Shown: in pieces, positions 1 through 8,084 of the stretch
How positions within the stretch are numbered: position 1 is the stretch's first letter
Layout of the letters: each line of letters starts with the position of its first letter
Assembly (NCBI RefSeq): GCF_019492055.1
Contig: NZ_JAICBX010000001.1
Location: 1,364,001-1,428,000 of the forward strand
Direction of reading: 5' to 3'
Source of the DNA: Flavimaribacter sediminis
Lineage (GTDB): Bacteria; Pseudomonadota; Alphaproteobacteria; Rhizobiales; Rhizobiaceae
Length of the DNA stretch: 64,000 bases
Translations under genes and position numbers: made by a program
Notes under the pieces: model-generated
The model's database searches: none
The model's input: only the letters and a program-made list of their open reading frames with translations
What the model was told of the DNA's origin: nothing

Positions 1-216
1 CCAGTAGTGCCAGCCCTCATAGGCGAGCGCACAGGATTCGAAGGTCGAATAGTAGGTGCGAATGATCGCGCAGGAGCCGGAGGTGGATCCGTATCCAGCC
101 TCGGGCAGTTTGTCGATCGACAGGGTGCGACGCCCCTTGCGCGCAAGTTCCAGCGCTACGCAGGAGCCGATAACGCCCGCGCCGATAATGATGGCGTCAT
201 AGGATTCGCTGACCAT
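1..216 (-). CDS. FAD-dependent oxidoreductase, DAO family (N-terminal part, cut by window edge)
   Basis: The minus-strand frame encodes 72 N-terminal residues and runs off the left edge. It opens with a Rossmann dinucleotide fold: DAIIIGAGVIGSCVALELARK carries GxGxxG for FAD. The following GYGSTSGSCAIIRTYYST stretch is typical of the DAO/sarcosine-oxidase/glycine-oxidase family, where Ser/Thr-Ser contacts the flavin. The ATG at 214-216 has an AAAGGA ribosome site just upstream. The substrate cannot be told from this piece. It lies upstream-to-downstream of the PhnD-like gene on the same strand, so it may end the same operon. Confidence 0.85.
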   Translation of the reverse strand, partial: MVSESYDAIIIGAGVIGSCVALELARKGRRTLSIDKLPEAGYGSTSGSCAIIRTYYSTFESCALAYEGWHYW

Positions 217-269
217 AAAATCATCCTTTCAGTGACTGATTTGGTCCTACACGGCGGCCGAAAACCACG

Positions 270-1070
270 TCAAGCGGTTGTAAGCAGAGAGAGCGGCTGC
301 GCCTTGTAGCGGCTTTCAATCACCGCATAGTCTTTCGGACGCATCGGCGAAAAGCCCGTCAACAGCAGATCGTCACGGGTCTCCTCGTCCAGTCCGGCCA
401 TGGCTTCCACCACGGCGTTGTGAATCCGGTCTGCTGACGAACGCCGGTCGCTTGCGCAGATGAACGGCAAACCGGGCGTGGGATCGGTCTTCTCGATCAC
501 CTTCACCATCCGCGCCGCAGGCTCATGGCGCTGGGCCAGGCGCCAACTCACGGCGTCGATGCTTGCAATATCGGCCTTGCCGTCCGCCACGCTGCGGATC
601 GAAGCGCGATGCGAACCGGTGCAGATCTGCTCCGCGACAGGTTCTGCGCCGCGGCCGTGTTTCCGCAAGGTATGGCCAAAGGCTGAAAAGCCGGACTGCG
701 ACACGGCGTTGTTGTAGGCGAAGCGGAAGCTGTCGAGGTCGTCAAGCCCTGTCGCCGGGCTGTCCGCATGGACGACGATCACGCTGTAATAGCTGCCTGC
801 GCCGCAGGCGATGTCGTAGGCTGGCGCGCCGAGCAATTGCACGGTGTCCTTCAGGCCAAGCGCGTAGGGCAGGCCGCAGGTCTGACCAAGAACGAGGCTT
901 GGCGCGTTCCAGATTTCCGTTTCGCTCAGGGTTCTCTCGAGTCGTTCCGGCGCCGAAATTCCGTATTCCGCCAGATTGATACGGATGGCGCGCCAGAAAC
1001 GGTCGTTTGAAGTCTGCAGTTCTGGCCAGTCATACATGGGCAGGGCGGCGATCGGCTCGCCGCTGCTCAT
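270..1070 (-). CDS. PhnD/SsuA-type substrate-binding protein without signal peptide
   Basis: A 266-residue protein of the PhnD/SsuA/transferrin-fold binding-protein family. Visible family signs are LPMYDWPEL at the N-terminus, the SLVLGQTCGLPYAL ligand-pocket region, and the later ADGKADIASIDAVSW segment that lines the cleft. There is no hydrophobic leader, so the product is probably cytoplasmic and not a standard periplasmic receptor; this signal-less subgroup is common in proteobacteria. Its ATG overlaps the stop of the upstream desaturase by 4 bases (ATGA), so the two are translationally coupled. No permease or ATPase is next to it, and its ligand is unknown. Confidence 0.8.
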   Translation of the reverse strand: MSSGEPIAALPMYDWPELQTSNDRFWRAIRINLAEYGISAPERLERTLSETEIWNAPSLVLGQTCGLPYALGLKDTVQLLGAPAYDIACGAGSYYSVIVVHADSPATGLDDLDSFRFAYNNAVSQSGFSAFGHTLRKHGRGAEPVAEQICTGSHRASIRSVADGKADIASIDAVSWRLAQRHEPAARMVKVIEKTDPTPGLPFICASDRRSSADRIHNAVVEAMAGLDEETRDDLLLTGFSPMRPKDYAVIESRYKAQPLSLLTTA

Positions 1071-1993
1071 TGGTCGCTCCCGCCTGCCAGCGGATATGGC
1101 ACCGGCTCCTTTCGTCGAAACGCGAACGTCCGGATGATCTCCATGTAACTACGGTAGCTGTAGCCGCGATTGAGCTTCAGGAACCGGTCGCGATGCCGCG
1201 CATAGAGCGAGGGTAACCGATGCCACGCCACCGACGGGTAGGCGTGGTGAACGGCGTGCAGATTGTTGTTCAGGAACAGCAGGCTCAGTGGCCCGCGATC
1301 CTCGATGATGACCGAGCGCCCGAGATGGCTCTCTTCGGCCTGGTGTTCGAGATAGGTCCGAATCATCAGAATGGACATGCCGAAATAGGCGGAGATGAAA
1401 TAGAGCCAGAGCGGCATGCCGGAAACCATACTCACGAGGGCAAGCAGAAGCGCCACAAGCGGGATATGCAAGACCCAGGCGAAGATGACGTCGCGATCGT
1501 TAAGAATGGCTGCTCGCCCGTCCGACATTGCGAGACGGATCAGCGAAATTATCGGACCGATCAGCATACGGCCTGCAAGCGTGTTGTTGAACTCGAACGC
1601 CGCCTTCACGACGCGCGGCAGCCTGCTCCAGAAATCCTGCGCGAGATACCAGCTTTCCGGATCGTCATATGGATCGCAGATATTGGCGTTCTGATGGTGG
1701 TCGAGATGGGAATCCTTGAAACGTAAATAGGGGACATACAGTCCCATCGGCAGAACGACGACGGCGTCATTGGCCGCTGAATCACGGAAAGGATGACCGT
1801 GGATGCATTCGTGCTGCAGCGAGGAGTGCAGCGTGATCACCGGACAAAGCAAAATCGCCGCTACAATCCACGGCAGTCCGAACGGGTTAATAAGAAAAAA
1901 TAGCCATGCAGCGTAGCAAATAGTCAGAAGGCCGAGGGTGCGCCACTCGGATCGGTCTTTAAGAATCAACAGAATTTGTCCCCTTGTTTGCAT
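1067..1993 (-). CDS. membrane fatty acid desaturase
   Basis: An integral membrane di-iron desaturase of about 308 residues. The three histidine boxes are visible: HECIH near residue 61, HLDHH near 97, and HAVHH near 255. Hydrophobic spans lie at about 20-55 and in the middle of the protein. It should introduce a double bond, or hydroxylate, at a lipid or related substrate in the inner membrane. I chose the ATG at 1991-1993; an in-frame TTG 18 bases upstream is the alternative. Neither start has a strong ribosome site. It is divergent from the XRE regulator and precedes the PhnD-like gene in a two-gene operon. Confidence 0.85.
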   Translation of the reverse strand: MQTRGQILLILKDRSEWRTLGLLTICYAAWLFFLINPFGLPWIVAAILLCPVITLHSSLQHECIHGHPFRDSAANDAVVVLPMGLYVPYLRFKDSHLDHHQNANICDPYDDPESWYLAQDFWSRLPRVVKAAFEFNNTLAGRMLIGPIISLIRLAMSDGRAAILNDRDVIFAWVLHIPLVALLLALVSMVSGMPLWLYFISAYFGMSILMIRTYLEHQAEESHLGRSVIIEDRGPLSLLFLNNNLHAVHHAYPSVAWHRLPSLYARHRDRFLKLNRGYSYRSYMEIIRTFAFRRKEPVPYPLAGGSDQ

Positions 1994-2083
1994 CGTACAA
2001 TGCGCCTGCAAGCAAGAATGGACAATGTGAGAATACGCGCATAATAATGTTTGTATGTAGAGTAATGTGGTAGAAACACATAA

Positions 2084-2971
2084 ATGATATCAAATGCAGT
2101 GAAAACACAACAAGACGATGAAACCCATGGCGACAAGCGCGATGTCGCGGAGATCTTCCGTGATCGCATGGCGCTCCTGCTGGCGCAGAAGGGTTTCAAT
2201 CTCAGCCAGTTCGCCAAGTCGATCGGTATCGATCGCTCGGCGCTGAGTCAGTTTCTAGCGCCGGGCTCGACCCGTCTTCCCAGGGCCGAGACGCTGTGCG
2301 CGATAGCCCGGACCTGCGGCGTTTCCCTTGACTGGTTGATGGGTCTGATTGCTCGGGACTCGCTCGACAGCGAAACCGTCGAGATGCTTGAAATACAGCG
2401 CGTCAATCATGAGTCCGGTCGGCGCATCCTGTCCGTTTGGCACAAGGAGGCTATGGGCTACAAGATTCGCTACGTGCCGAGCGAACTGCCGGACCTGCTC
2501 AGAACCGAGGCTGTGCGCAAATTCGAGTTCAATCTGAAAAATCCGGACGAGCGGGAATCGCGCGAGCAGCAGGCCAAGGATCAGTTGACCTATTCGCGCC
2601 TTCCGGAGACCGACATGGAAGTCTGCATGCCGGTTCAGCGGCTTGAGCAATTTGCGAGCGGGCAGGGGATGTGGAACGGCTTGAGCGCGGAGGTCCGGCG
2701 CGAGCAGCTCATGCACATGGCCACGCTCATCGACGAGTTGTATCCGACGTTCCGTCTGTTCCTGTATGACGGTCGGGAGGTTTATTCGGCGCCCTATACG
2801 CTGTTCGGGCCGCTGCGCGCGGCGCTTTATGTCGGCGACATGTTCCTGGTCGTCAATTCAAAAGGTCATATTCGCGCGCTTACCGCGCATTTCGACCACC
2901 TGATCCGCGTGGCCCGTTTCGGCCCGGATCGCGTCGCCGGCAAGGTTGTGGGGCTCGCCAAGACGCTTTGA
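2084..2971 (+). CDS. XRE-family transcriptional regulator
   Basis: A 295-residue regulator with an N-terminal helix-turn-helix at about residues 25-85 (FNLSQFAKSIGIDRSALSQF). The rest is a C-terminal effector-like domain that ends in FDHLIRVARFGPDRVAGKVV, a layout seen in alphaproteobacterial XRE regulators that sense a small metabolite. It is transcribed away from the desaturase/PhnD pair across a 90-base AT-rich spacer, so that pair is the likely target and autoregulation is likely too. The gene converges on the K+ channel gene with only 11 bases between stops. Confidence 0.85.
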   Translation: MISNAVKTQQDDETHGDKRDVAEIFRDRMALLLAQKGFNLSQFAKSIGIDRSALSQFLAPGSTRLPRAETLCAIARTCGVSLDWLMGLIARDSLDSETVEMLEIQRVNHESGRRILSVWHKEAMGYKIRYVPSELPDLLRTEAVRKFEFNLKNPDERESREQQAKDQLTYSRLPETDMEVCMPVQRLEQFASGQGMWNGLSAEVRREQLMHMATLIDELYPTFRLFLYDGREVYSAPYTLFGPLRAALYVGDMFLVVNSKGHIRALTAHFDHLIRVARFGPDRVAGKVVGLAKTL

Positions 2972-2982
2972 CGTGACGGGGC

Positions 2983-3417
2983 CTAGTCTCTTAGGTGATG
3001 CTGGACTCTGCGCACATGTCTCAGCGTATCGGTGATCATCGCTGTCATCAGCCCGAACATCAGGAAACCGTTGGCGCCTGTCATGCCGCCCAAAAGACGC
3101 AATTTTTGAGGGACCACAATGTCGCCAAGCCCCAGCGTCGTATAGGCGACAAGGGAATAGTAGACCGCTTCCTCCAGCGTGCTGAAAACAGACATTTGCC
3201 GAAAGATAATCGCCCATAACCAGACGCCGAACGTCGTCATGCCCATCGTTGAAATCGCGACCATCGAGACGACAATGAATGACTTGAAGTGCTGGTTGGA
3301 ACCGCGAAGCCACGGCTCCATCCTGAGAAGCAACTCATTGAGAGCCGACCACATGAACGCTCCTCCCAGCAAAGACACCAGTGTGATGACTGTTCCTAGC
3401 ATCAATTGGCTCAACAC
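2983..3417 (-). CDS. two-TM potassium channel family protein
   Basis: A 144-residue membrane protein with hydrophobic spans at about 6-28, 46-72 and 104-122. The pore loop holds a K+ selectivity filter of the form TTLGLGD at residues 93-99, so this is an ion-channel (PF07885) pore subunit that would act as a tetramer in the inner membrane. There is no RCK/TrkA-N cytoplasmic domain. The start is GTG, with an AAAGGA ribosome site about 10 bases upstream; an ATG five codons in is the alternative. It stands alone as a transcription unit. Confidence 0.85.
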   Translation of the reverse strand: MLSQLMLGTVITLVSLLGGAFMWSALNELLLRMEPWLRGSNQHFKSFIVVSMVAISTMGMTTFGVWLWAIIFRQMSVFSTLEEAVYYSLVAYTTLGLGDIVVPQKLRLLGGMTGANGFLMFGLMTAMITDTLRHVRRVQHHLRD

Positions 3418-3656
3418 GAGGTAACCATCCTTTCGCTGATGAAATGCAACGCCGCAGAAGAAACTGTATCAATCGACGTGTTTCGAGGTCGAGTTTTGGA
3501 CGGTACCAGCGAATGACCGCAGTTGCACTGATACTCCCGAAGCCGGATTCTTAATTTTCTTTGTCATTTCCGTCAAAGGCGCGCGTCGCATATGGAATTG
3601 CGGCGGACGAAAAGTTGAGGCTAGATGGGGCCTTGATCAAAAAGGATGGATGACCC

Positions 3657-4847
3657 GTGACCGGAAACACCGACAAGCAACTGCCTTTCGTTCTCGATGA
3701 ATACGCCGTGCGCCTTGGAAAGGTTCGCAAGGCGATGGAAGAAGCGGGCATAGAGCTGCTTGTCGTCACCGATCCCTCAAACATGGCGTGGCTGACGGCC
3801 TATGACGGCTGGTCCTTCTACGTCCATCAATGCGTGCTGGTCACCCTTGACGATGACCCGATCTGGTTTGGCCGGCTGCAGGACGGCAATGGCGCAAAGC
3901 GCACAGTCTACATGGACGACGCGCACATCCTGTCCTACCCCGATCACTATGTGCAGTCTCCGGTTCGTCACCCGATGGACGTGCTGTCTCAGATCGTCAC
4001 TGACAGGGGCTGGTCGAGCCTGAAGATTGGCGTCGAGATGGACAATTATTACTTTTCGGCCGCCGCCTTCGCCGCCCTGTTGAAAGGCCTGCCGAATGCG
4101 GATTTCAAGGATGCGACCGGCCTCGTCAACTGGCAGCGCGCTGTCAAGTCCGAACGGGAACTCGACTACATGCGCATCGCCGGCCGCATCGTCGAAAAGA
4201 TGCACCAGCGCATCTGGGACACGGTCAAGCCGGGTATCCGTAAATGCGATCTGGTGGCGGAGATCTATGATGCGTCCATTCGCGGCGTCGGCGAATTCGG
4301 CGGCGACTATCCGGCCATCGTTCCGCTTCTGCCGTCGGGCGAGGACGCGGCCGCTCCGCATCTGACATGGGACGACAAGCCTATGCAGACGGGAGAGGGC
4401 ACCTTCTTCGAAATCGCCGGCTGCTACCGCCGCTATCACTGCCCGCTCTCCCGAACCGTGTTTCTTGGCAAGCCGACCCAGACCTTTCTCGACGCAGAAA
4501 AGGCCGTTCAGGAAGGGCTTGCAGCCGGTCTCGAAATGGCGAAACCCGGCAATCTCGCTGAAGATGTCGTCAACGCCTACTTCGCCATCCTGAAGAAGTA
4601 CGGGATCGTGAAGGACAATCGCAGCGGCTATCCGATCGGTATTTCCTATCCTCCGGATTGGGGCGAGCGCACCTACAGCCTGCGACCGGGCGACAAGACC
4701 GTGCTTCAGGAGAACATGACGTTCCATTTCATGACAGGGCTGTGGATGGATGATTGGGGCTTCGAGATTACAGAGAGCGTCGCAATCACGGATGGCGATC
4801 CGGAGTGTCTCGCCGATCTGCCGCGGGAACTGGTCGTGAGAGGCTAG
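3657..4847 (+). CDS. doeA: ectoine hydrolase-like M24 metallopeptidase (DoeA family)
   Basis: A 396-residue protein with the creatinase N-domain and pita-bread M24 domain. Segments such as DPSNMAWLTAYDGWSFYVHQ, HLTWDDKP and CYRRYHCPLSRTVFLG match what is known of DoeA/EutD, which opens the ectoine ring to N-acetyl-2,4-diaminobutyrate in the cytoplasm. The usual M24 metal ligands are largely replaced, as in DoeA. The start is GTG with AAAAGGA upstream; the nearby ATG at 3650 is out of frame. Two bases separate its stop from the next gene, an M20 deacetylase, so the two are cotranscribed. The substrate assignment rests on motif memory only. Confidence 0.75.
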   Translation: MTGNTDKQLPFVLDEYAVRLGKVRKAMEEAGIELLVVTDPSNMAWLTAYDGWSFYVHQCVLVTLDDDPIWFGRLQDGNGAKRTVYMDDAHILSYPDHYVQSPVRHPMDVLSQIVTDRGWSSLKIGVEMDNYYFSAAAFAALLKGLPNADFKDATGLVNWQRAVKSERELDYMRIAGRIVEKMHQRIWDTVKPGIRKCDLVAEIYDASIRGVGEFGGDYPAIVPLLPSGEDAAAPHLTWDDKPMQTGEGTFFEIAGCYRRYHCPLSRTVFLGKPTQTFLDAEKAVQEGLAAGLEMAKPGNLAEDVVNAYFAILKKYGIVKDNRSGYPIGISYPPDWGERTYSLRPGDKTVLQENMTFHFMTGLWMDDWGFEITESVAITDGDPECLADLPRELVVRG

Positions 4848-4849
4848 AA

Positions 4850-6022
4850 ATGCAGGCAGTCGATCTCTCCCTGGACGTGGCCGAAGCACAGCAGCGCGCG
4901 GTTGATATTCTCGATCAACTGGTGCGCTTCCCGACCCTGTCAGGCGAAACCAATCTCGATATGATTGCTTTCGTCACCCGATATCTGGCCGATCACGGCG
5001 TTGTGTCTTCAATCTCACATGACGAATCCGGACTGCGCGCCAATCTTTACGCGACAATCGGGCCGGAGATCGACGGCGGCGTGCTCCTCAACGGCCACAC
5101 CGACGTCGTGCCGGTGGAAGGTCAGGAATGGTCGAGCGATCCCTTCGAATTGCGCATCGCCGATGATCGACTGTACGGGCGCGGAAGCGTCGACATGAAG
5201 GGGTTTCTGGCCTGCATGCTCGCCATGGCGCCGGATTTCAAGGCGATGCCGCTTGCCAGGCCTGTCCATCTTTCGATGTGCTACGACGAGGAAAATGGCG
5301 GCTTTGGCGCGCCGGTGCTGGCGGACGATATCGTGTCCAAAACCTGGCGCCCGTCCGTCGCCATCGTCGGCGAGCCCACAGAGATGCGCATGGTCGGGGC
5401 GCACAAGGGCGGGCTGGAACTCCGCACGGAAGTCACCGGGTTCGCCGCCCATGCCTGCGATCCTTCCAAGGGCGTGAACGCCATCATGATCGCGGCAGAC
5501 ATGATCGCCCATCTGCGGAAACTGGCGCATGATCTTTCAGGGCAGATCGATTCCGAGAGTCCCTGCGATCCGCCGCATGTCACCATCAATGTCGGCACGG
5601 TTCACGGCGGCGCCGCCCGTAATGTTGTGGCCGGCGATTGCGCCTTCGATTGGGAAATTCGCCCGACGCGCAGCGGCCAGGCGGAGACGTTACTTGAAGA
5701 AATCGACGCCTATTTCAGCGCAAATCTGACGCCGGCCGGCGCTTCTTTCCAGACCACGGTTGAAGCCGTCGTTCCGCCGCTAATGTATGATCCTCAATCA
5801 GCCGCGGCCCAGCTGGTCGGGAAACTGACGGGCATGAACTCTGTCGGAGCAGTGTCTTTCGGAACCGACGCGGGACACTTTCAGGCGAACGGCATGTCGA
5901 CCATCGTTTTCGGTCCGGGTTCCATCGATCAGGCGCACAAGCCGGACGAATTCATCGAACTCGATCAGATCAGGCAATGTCTGCGATTTCTGCACAAGCT
6001 GGGCGGTGAACTCTCCGCCTGA
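4850..6022 (+). CDS. M20 family metallopeptidase, acetylornithine deacetylase-like
   Basis: A 390-residue zinc amidohydrolase of the ArgE/DapE/CPG2 family. Metal-binding and catalytic sites are visible: NGHTDVVPV, GRGSVDMKG, YDEENGGFGA (the EE pair), GEPTEM and the C-terminal QAHKPDEF histidine. The ATG at 4850 lies 2 bases after the DoeA-like stop; an open frame extends into the upstream gene, but that would be a 94-base overlap. Known relatives remove the acetyl group from N-acetylornithine. In this setting it may instead deacetylate the acetyl-diaminobutyrate released by the upstream enzyme, which is inference. Confidence 0.85.
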   Translation: MQAVDLSLDVAEAQQRAVDILDQLVRFPTLSGETNLDMIAFVTRYLADHGVVSSISHDESGLRANLYATIGPEIDGGVLLNGHTDVVPVEGQEWSSDPFELRIADDRLYGRGSVDMKGFLACMLAMAPDFKAMPLARPVHLSMCYDEENGGFGAPVLADDIVSKTWRPSVAIVGEPTEMRMVGAHKGGLELRTEVTGFAAHACDPSKGVNAIMIAADMIAHLRKLAHDLSGQIDSESPCDPPHVTINVGTVHGGAARNVVAGDCAFDWEIRPTRSGQAETLLEEIDAYFSANLTPAGASFQTTVEAVVPPLMYDPQSAAAQLVGKLTGMNSVGAVSFGTDAGHFQANGMSTIVFGPGSIDQAHKPDEFIELDQIRQCLRFLHKLGGELSA

Positions 6023-6087
6023 CCGGCCATCATTCGACCAAATTGCTTTGAGACATTGTTACCAGTGTCGAAAGACCGGAATGGGCA

Positions 6088-6822
6088 ATGGGCGGCTCGG
6101 TGTTATCCGGAATTATTGCGGAAAGACCTCTCAGGGGGCCAGTCGATCAGACAGGCTCGCCTGCGACCGGGGTCGTGGCGTCCGTTTTCGTCCACTTCCT
6201 CTTTTTCCTTCTGATCCTTATGCTGTTGCCTCTTCCCAAGCCGTTGAATCCTCTGATTCCCGACGTGGTCCGGGTGACGGTTGTATCCAGGCTTCCCGCA
6301 CTTCAGCAGCAATCGCTAAAAGATGCGCCGCCTGAGGCTGCGCTTCAGCGTCCGTCAAAGCAGGTTTCAATCAATCCCGAACGGCTTCGGCCGCGACCGT
6401 CGGAGCCTCCGGCTCGGAAGGCGCCGGAGGAAAACAAGATGGTGCGCGCGACGCAGATCTTTGCCGGCGCGGTGCTCGCGACGCCGGAAGCCCGCCAGGC
6501 GCGGATGGCCTTGCCGACTCTCGTTGACGAAGACCGCAAGCTTCAGCTTTGCGGACTGGAAGCGATGGAGCAGATCCACGTCTGGGACAATACGTTCCAG
6601 CCGGAGCGGCTCGTCGCCTACGCGATGGAAGACGCGAGGGTCAGCGGAAACAGCGTCATCGCCGAAGGCGCGGCTTTCCGAAGCCGCAACCGCTGGTACA
6701 ATCTGCAATTTCGCTGTGACGTGACGCCGGACATGCGCGATGTCGTCGCGTTCGAGTTTGCGCTCGGCGAACCAATTCCCTACGAGGACTGGCTCTCGCA
6801 CAACCTGGCTGCCATTCACTGA
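6088..6822 (+). CDS. DUF930 domain protein with N-terminal membrane anchor
   Basis: A 244-residue protein. One hydrophobic span at about residues 28-50 is followed by a proline- and arginine-rich linker (about 80-120), then a C-terminal domain with LCGLEAMEQIHVWDNTFQPERLVAY, which I recognise as DUF930, a family largely limited to rhizobial-type bacteria. The layout, cytoplasmic N-terminus, one membrane helix, Pro-rich spacer, periplasmic domain, recalls TonB-like envelope proteins, but no function is known. It is a single gene 65 bases after the M20 deacetylase. Confidence 0.75.
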   Translation: MGGSVLSGIIAERPLRGPVDQTGSPATGVVASVFVHFLFFLLILMLLPLPKPLNPLIPDVVRVTVVSRLPALQQQSLKDAPPEAALQRPSKQVSINPERLRPRPSEPPARKAPEENKMVRATQIFAGAVLATPEARQARMALPTLVDEDRKLQLCGLEAMEQIHVWDNTFQPERLVAYAMEDARVSGNSVIAEGAAFRSRNRWYNLQFRCDVTPDMRDVVAFEFALGEPIPYEDWLSHNLAAIH

Positions 6823-6865
6823 TGTAAAAAATCAGGAATAGCCCACCAAACCTATGTCCTAGTTA

Positions 6866-7297
6866 TCACGAAAGCGGCGGGATCCTGAGCACCTGACCCG
6901 GATAGATCTTGTCCGGGTCGGACAGCATTGGCTTGTTGGCCTCAAAAATCGCATTGTATTTCGTTCCGTCGCCATAGGCCTTCTTTGCTACCGCCCAAAG
7001 GGTATCGCCCTTTTCGACAGTGTGGAAGGTTGAACCGTCAGCCGTGTCGTCCGTCTCGATATTTTCCTCGACCTTCGCGATTCCCTCGATGTTTCCGGCG
7101 GCGAGGATGAGCTTCTCCTTCACTTCCTGCGACGGCGCCTTGCCGTTGATGACGACCTTATCGCCCTCGACCTTCACGTCGAGATCGTCTTTCAGCCCTA
7201 GCATTCCGGCTTCCTTTGCGATGACTTCGGAGGCGTCGTCATCGTCTGATCCCCAGAGTTTCTTGCCTGCATCTTTTACGAAATCGAAAATTCCCAT
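6866..7297 (-). CDS. LysM/BON domain protein (Kbp/YgaU-like)
   Basis: A 143-residue protein with an N-terminal BON domain (about 30-85) and a C-terminal LysM domain (about 92-140: HTVEKGDTLWAVAKKAYGDG). The closest described relative is E. coli Kbp/YgaU, a small cytoplasmic K+-binding protein with the same order of domains. No signal peptide is present, in line with that. The ATG at 7295-7297 follows a GAGAGGAAACAC ribosome site; an open frame extends upstream but lacks one. Single gene. Confidence 0.9.
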   Translation of the reverse strand: MGIFDFVKDAGKKLWGSDDDDASEVIAKEAGMLGLKDDLDVKVEGDKVVINGKAPSQEVKEKLILAAGNIEGIAKVEENIETDDTADGSTFHTVEKGDTLWAVAKKAYGDGTKYNAIFEANKPMLSDPDKIYPGQVLRIPPLS

Positions 7298-7485
7298 GGT
7301 GTGTTTCCTCTCTTGAAGCCGGTTGGTCTCCCACGGCGATATTACAATTCGGAGACTATAGAAATATTTCAAGTAAAACAGTGTAAATGCCGAGTATGCG
7401 TCGTTCTGAGGATCTGCGTTAATCTTCAGGTAGTACGAGAACAAAAAACTGGAAATGACTGGAACCTGGGCGTTGCGGGCTTGCA

Positions 7486-7641
7486 ATGCCCGTTTTGGAG
7501 TTCGTGCCGTTCAGTTCGACGCTTCTTGGAGGCGCTGTCTGTCTGATCGCCATAGCTTTGGCGGCGAAAGACGGCGTAGTGGGCTTCCTTGCCCTGATCA
7601 CCATGTGTGGGCTCGCCGTTGCGATGGCCACTGGCTTTTAA
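7486..7641 (+). pseudogene. probable ExoD C-terminal remnant
   Basis: A 51-codon frame encodes MPVLEFVPFSSTLLGGAV followed by a hydrophobic, KDG-containing tail. This resembles the last 45-50 residues of ExoD-family membrane proteins (exopolysaccharide synthesis), which end with a PLxxIPFxxTLPA helix and a xxRDGL turn. The frame is closed by a TGA 30 bases upstream, and the sequence before it shows no ExoD-like coding, so the first about 150 residues are gone. A stem-loop (CGGGC/GCCCG) overlaps the start. Could also be a small membrane protein in its own right. Confidence 0.45.
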
Positions 7642-7691
7642 CTTGGGCGGAAGCGGCCATTGGCCATCCGCTTCCGCCTGACAAGACGATA

Positions 7692-7913
7692 CTATTCGGT
7701 CCAGACAAAGCGCCGTCTGGCTGATACGCCGAACATCACGTCGCCTCGCGCGATGGCGATGTCGCGATAGACATGCTCAGGCATGTCCAGCAGCGCTTCA
7801 TTTTCCAGACGGCTGCGATTTGCCGCCCGCAGCCTTCCCGGCAGTCCAAAGATGCGATTCCACATCGAACCGCTCCGGCTTTTTTCCGTTCCACGATCGA
7901 TGAAAGTAGTCAT
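7692..7913 (-). CDS. DUF1127 domain small protein
   Basis: A 73-residue basic protein. The C-terminal half has the DUF1127 pattern: LENEALLDMPEHVYRDIAIARGDV, in which a small helical hairpin ends in an RDI-A-R motif. Members in alphaproteobacteria are short RNA-related regulators of phosphate, carbon and RNA turnover. The ATG at 7911-7913 has a clear AGGAAA ribosome site; a longer open frame upstream is not needed. It diverges from paaZ across a 170-base spacer that holds the paaZ promoter. Confidence 0.75.
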   Translation of the reverse strand: MTTFIDRGTEKSRSGSMWNRIFGLPGRLRAANRSRLENEALLDMPEHVYRDIAIARGDVMFGVSARRRFVWTE

Positions 7914-8027
7914 TTTCCTGTTTCCTTCCCGCTCAAATGTTGATCGGTCAGCCTGCAATCTAATGGAGTTCTGCGCGAGCCTCTGTGAGAAATGATACAG
8001 TTCGGAAAATTGCCGCAATGGTTAGGA

Positions 8028-8055
8028 TTGACCGAATGGTTGGTTAATTTATACT
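8028..8055 (+). promoter_or_regulatory. paaZ promoter with PaaR-like operator
   Basis: TTGACC at 8028-8033 and TATACT at 8050-8055 are spaced by 16 bases and sit about 30 bases before the paaZ ribosome site. The -35 box lies in a GGT/ACC-rich element, TTGACCGAATGGTTGGTTAA, which matches the element before paaG at 62338 in 15 of 21 positions. TetR-type PaaR repressors are known to bind ACCGACCG-like dyads at phenylacetate genes and to be released by phenylacetyl-CoA. The regulator itself is not in the window. Confidence 0.65.
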
Positions 8056-8084
8056 GTCTGAATGGGATTGAACGGGAGGAAACG

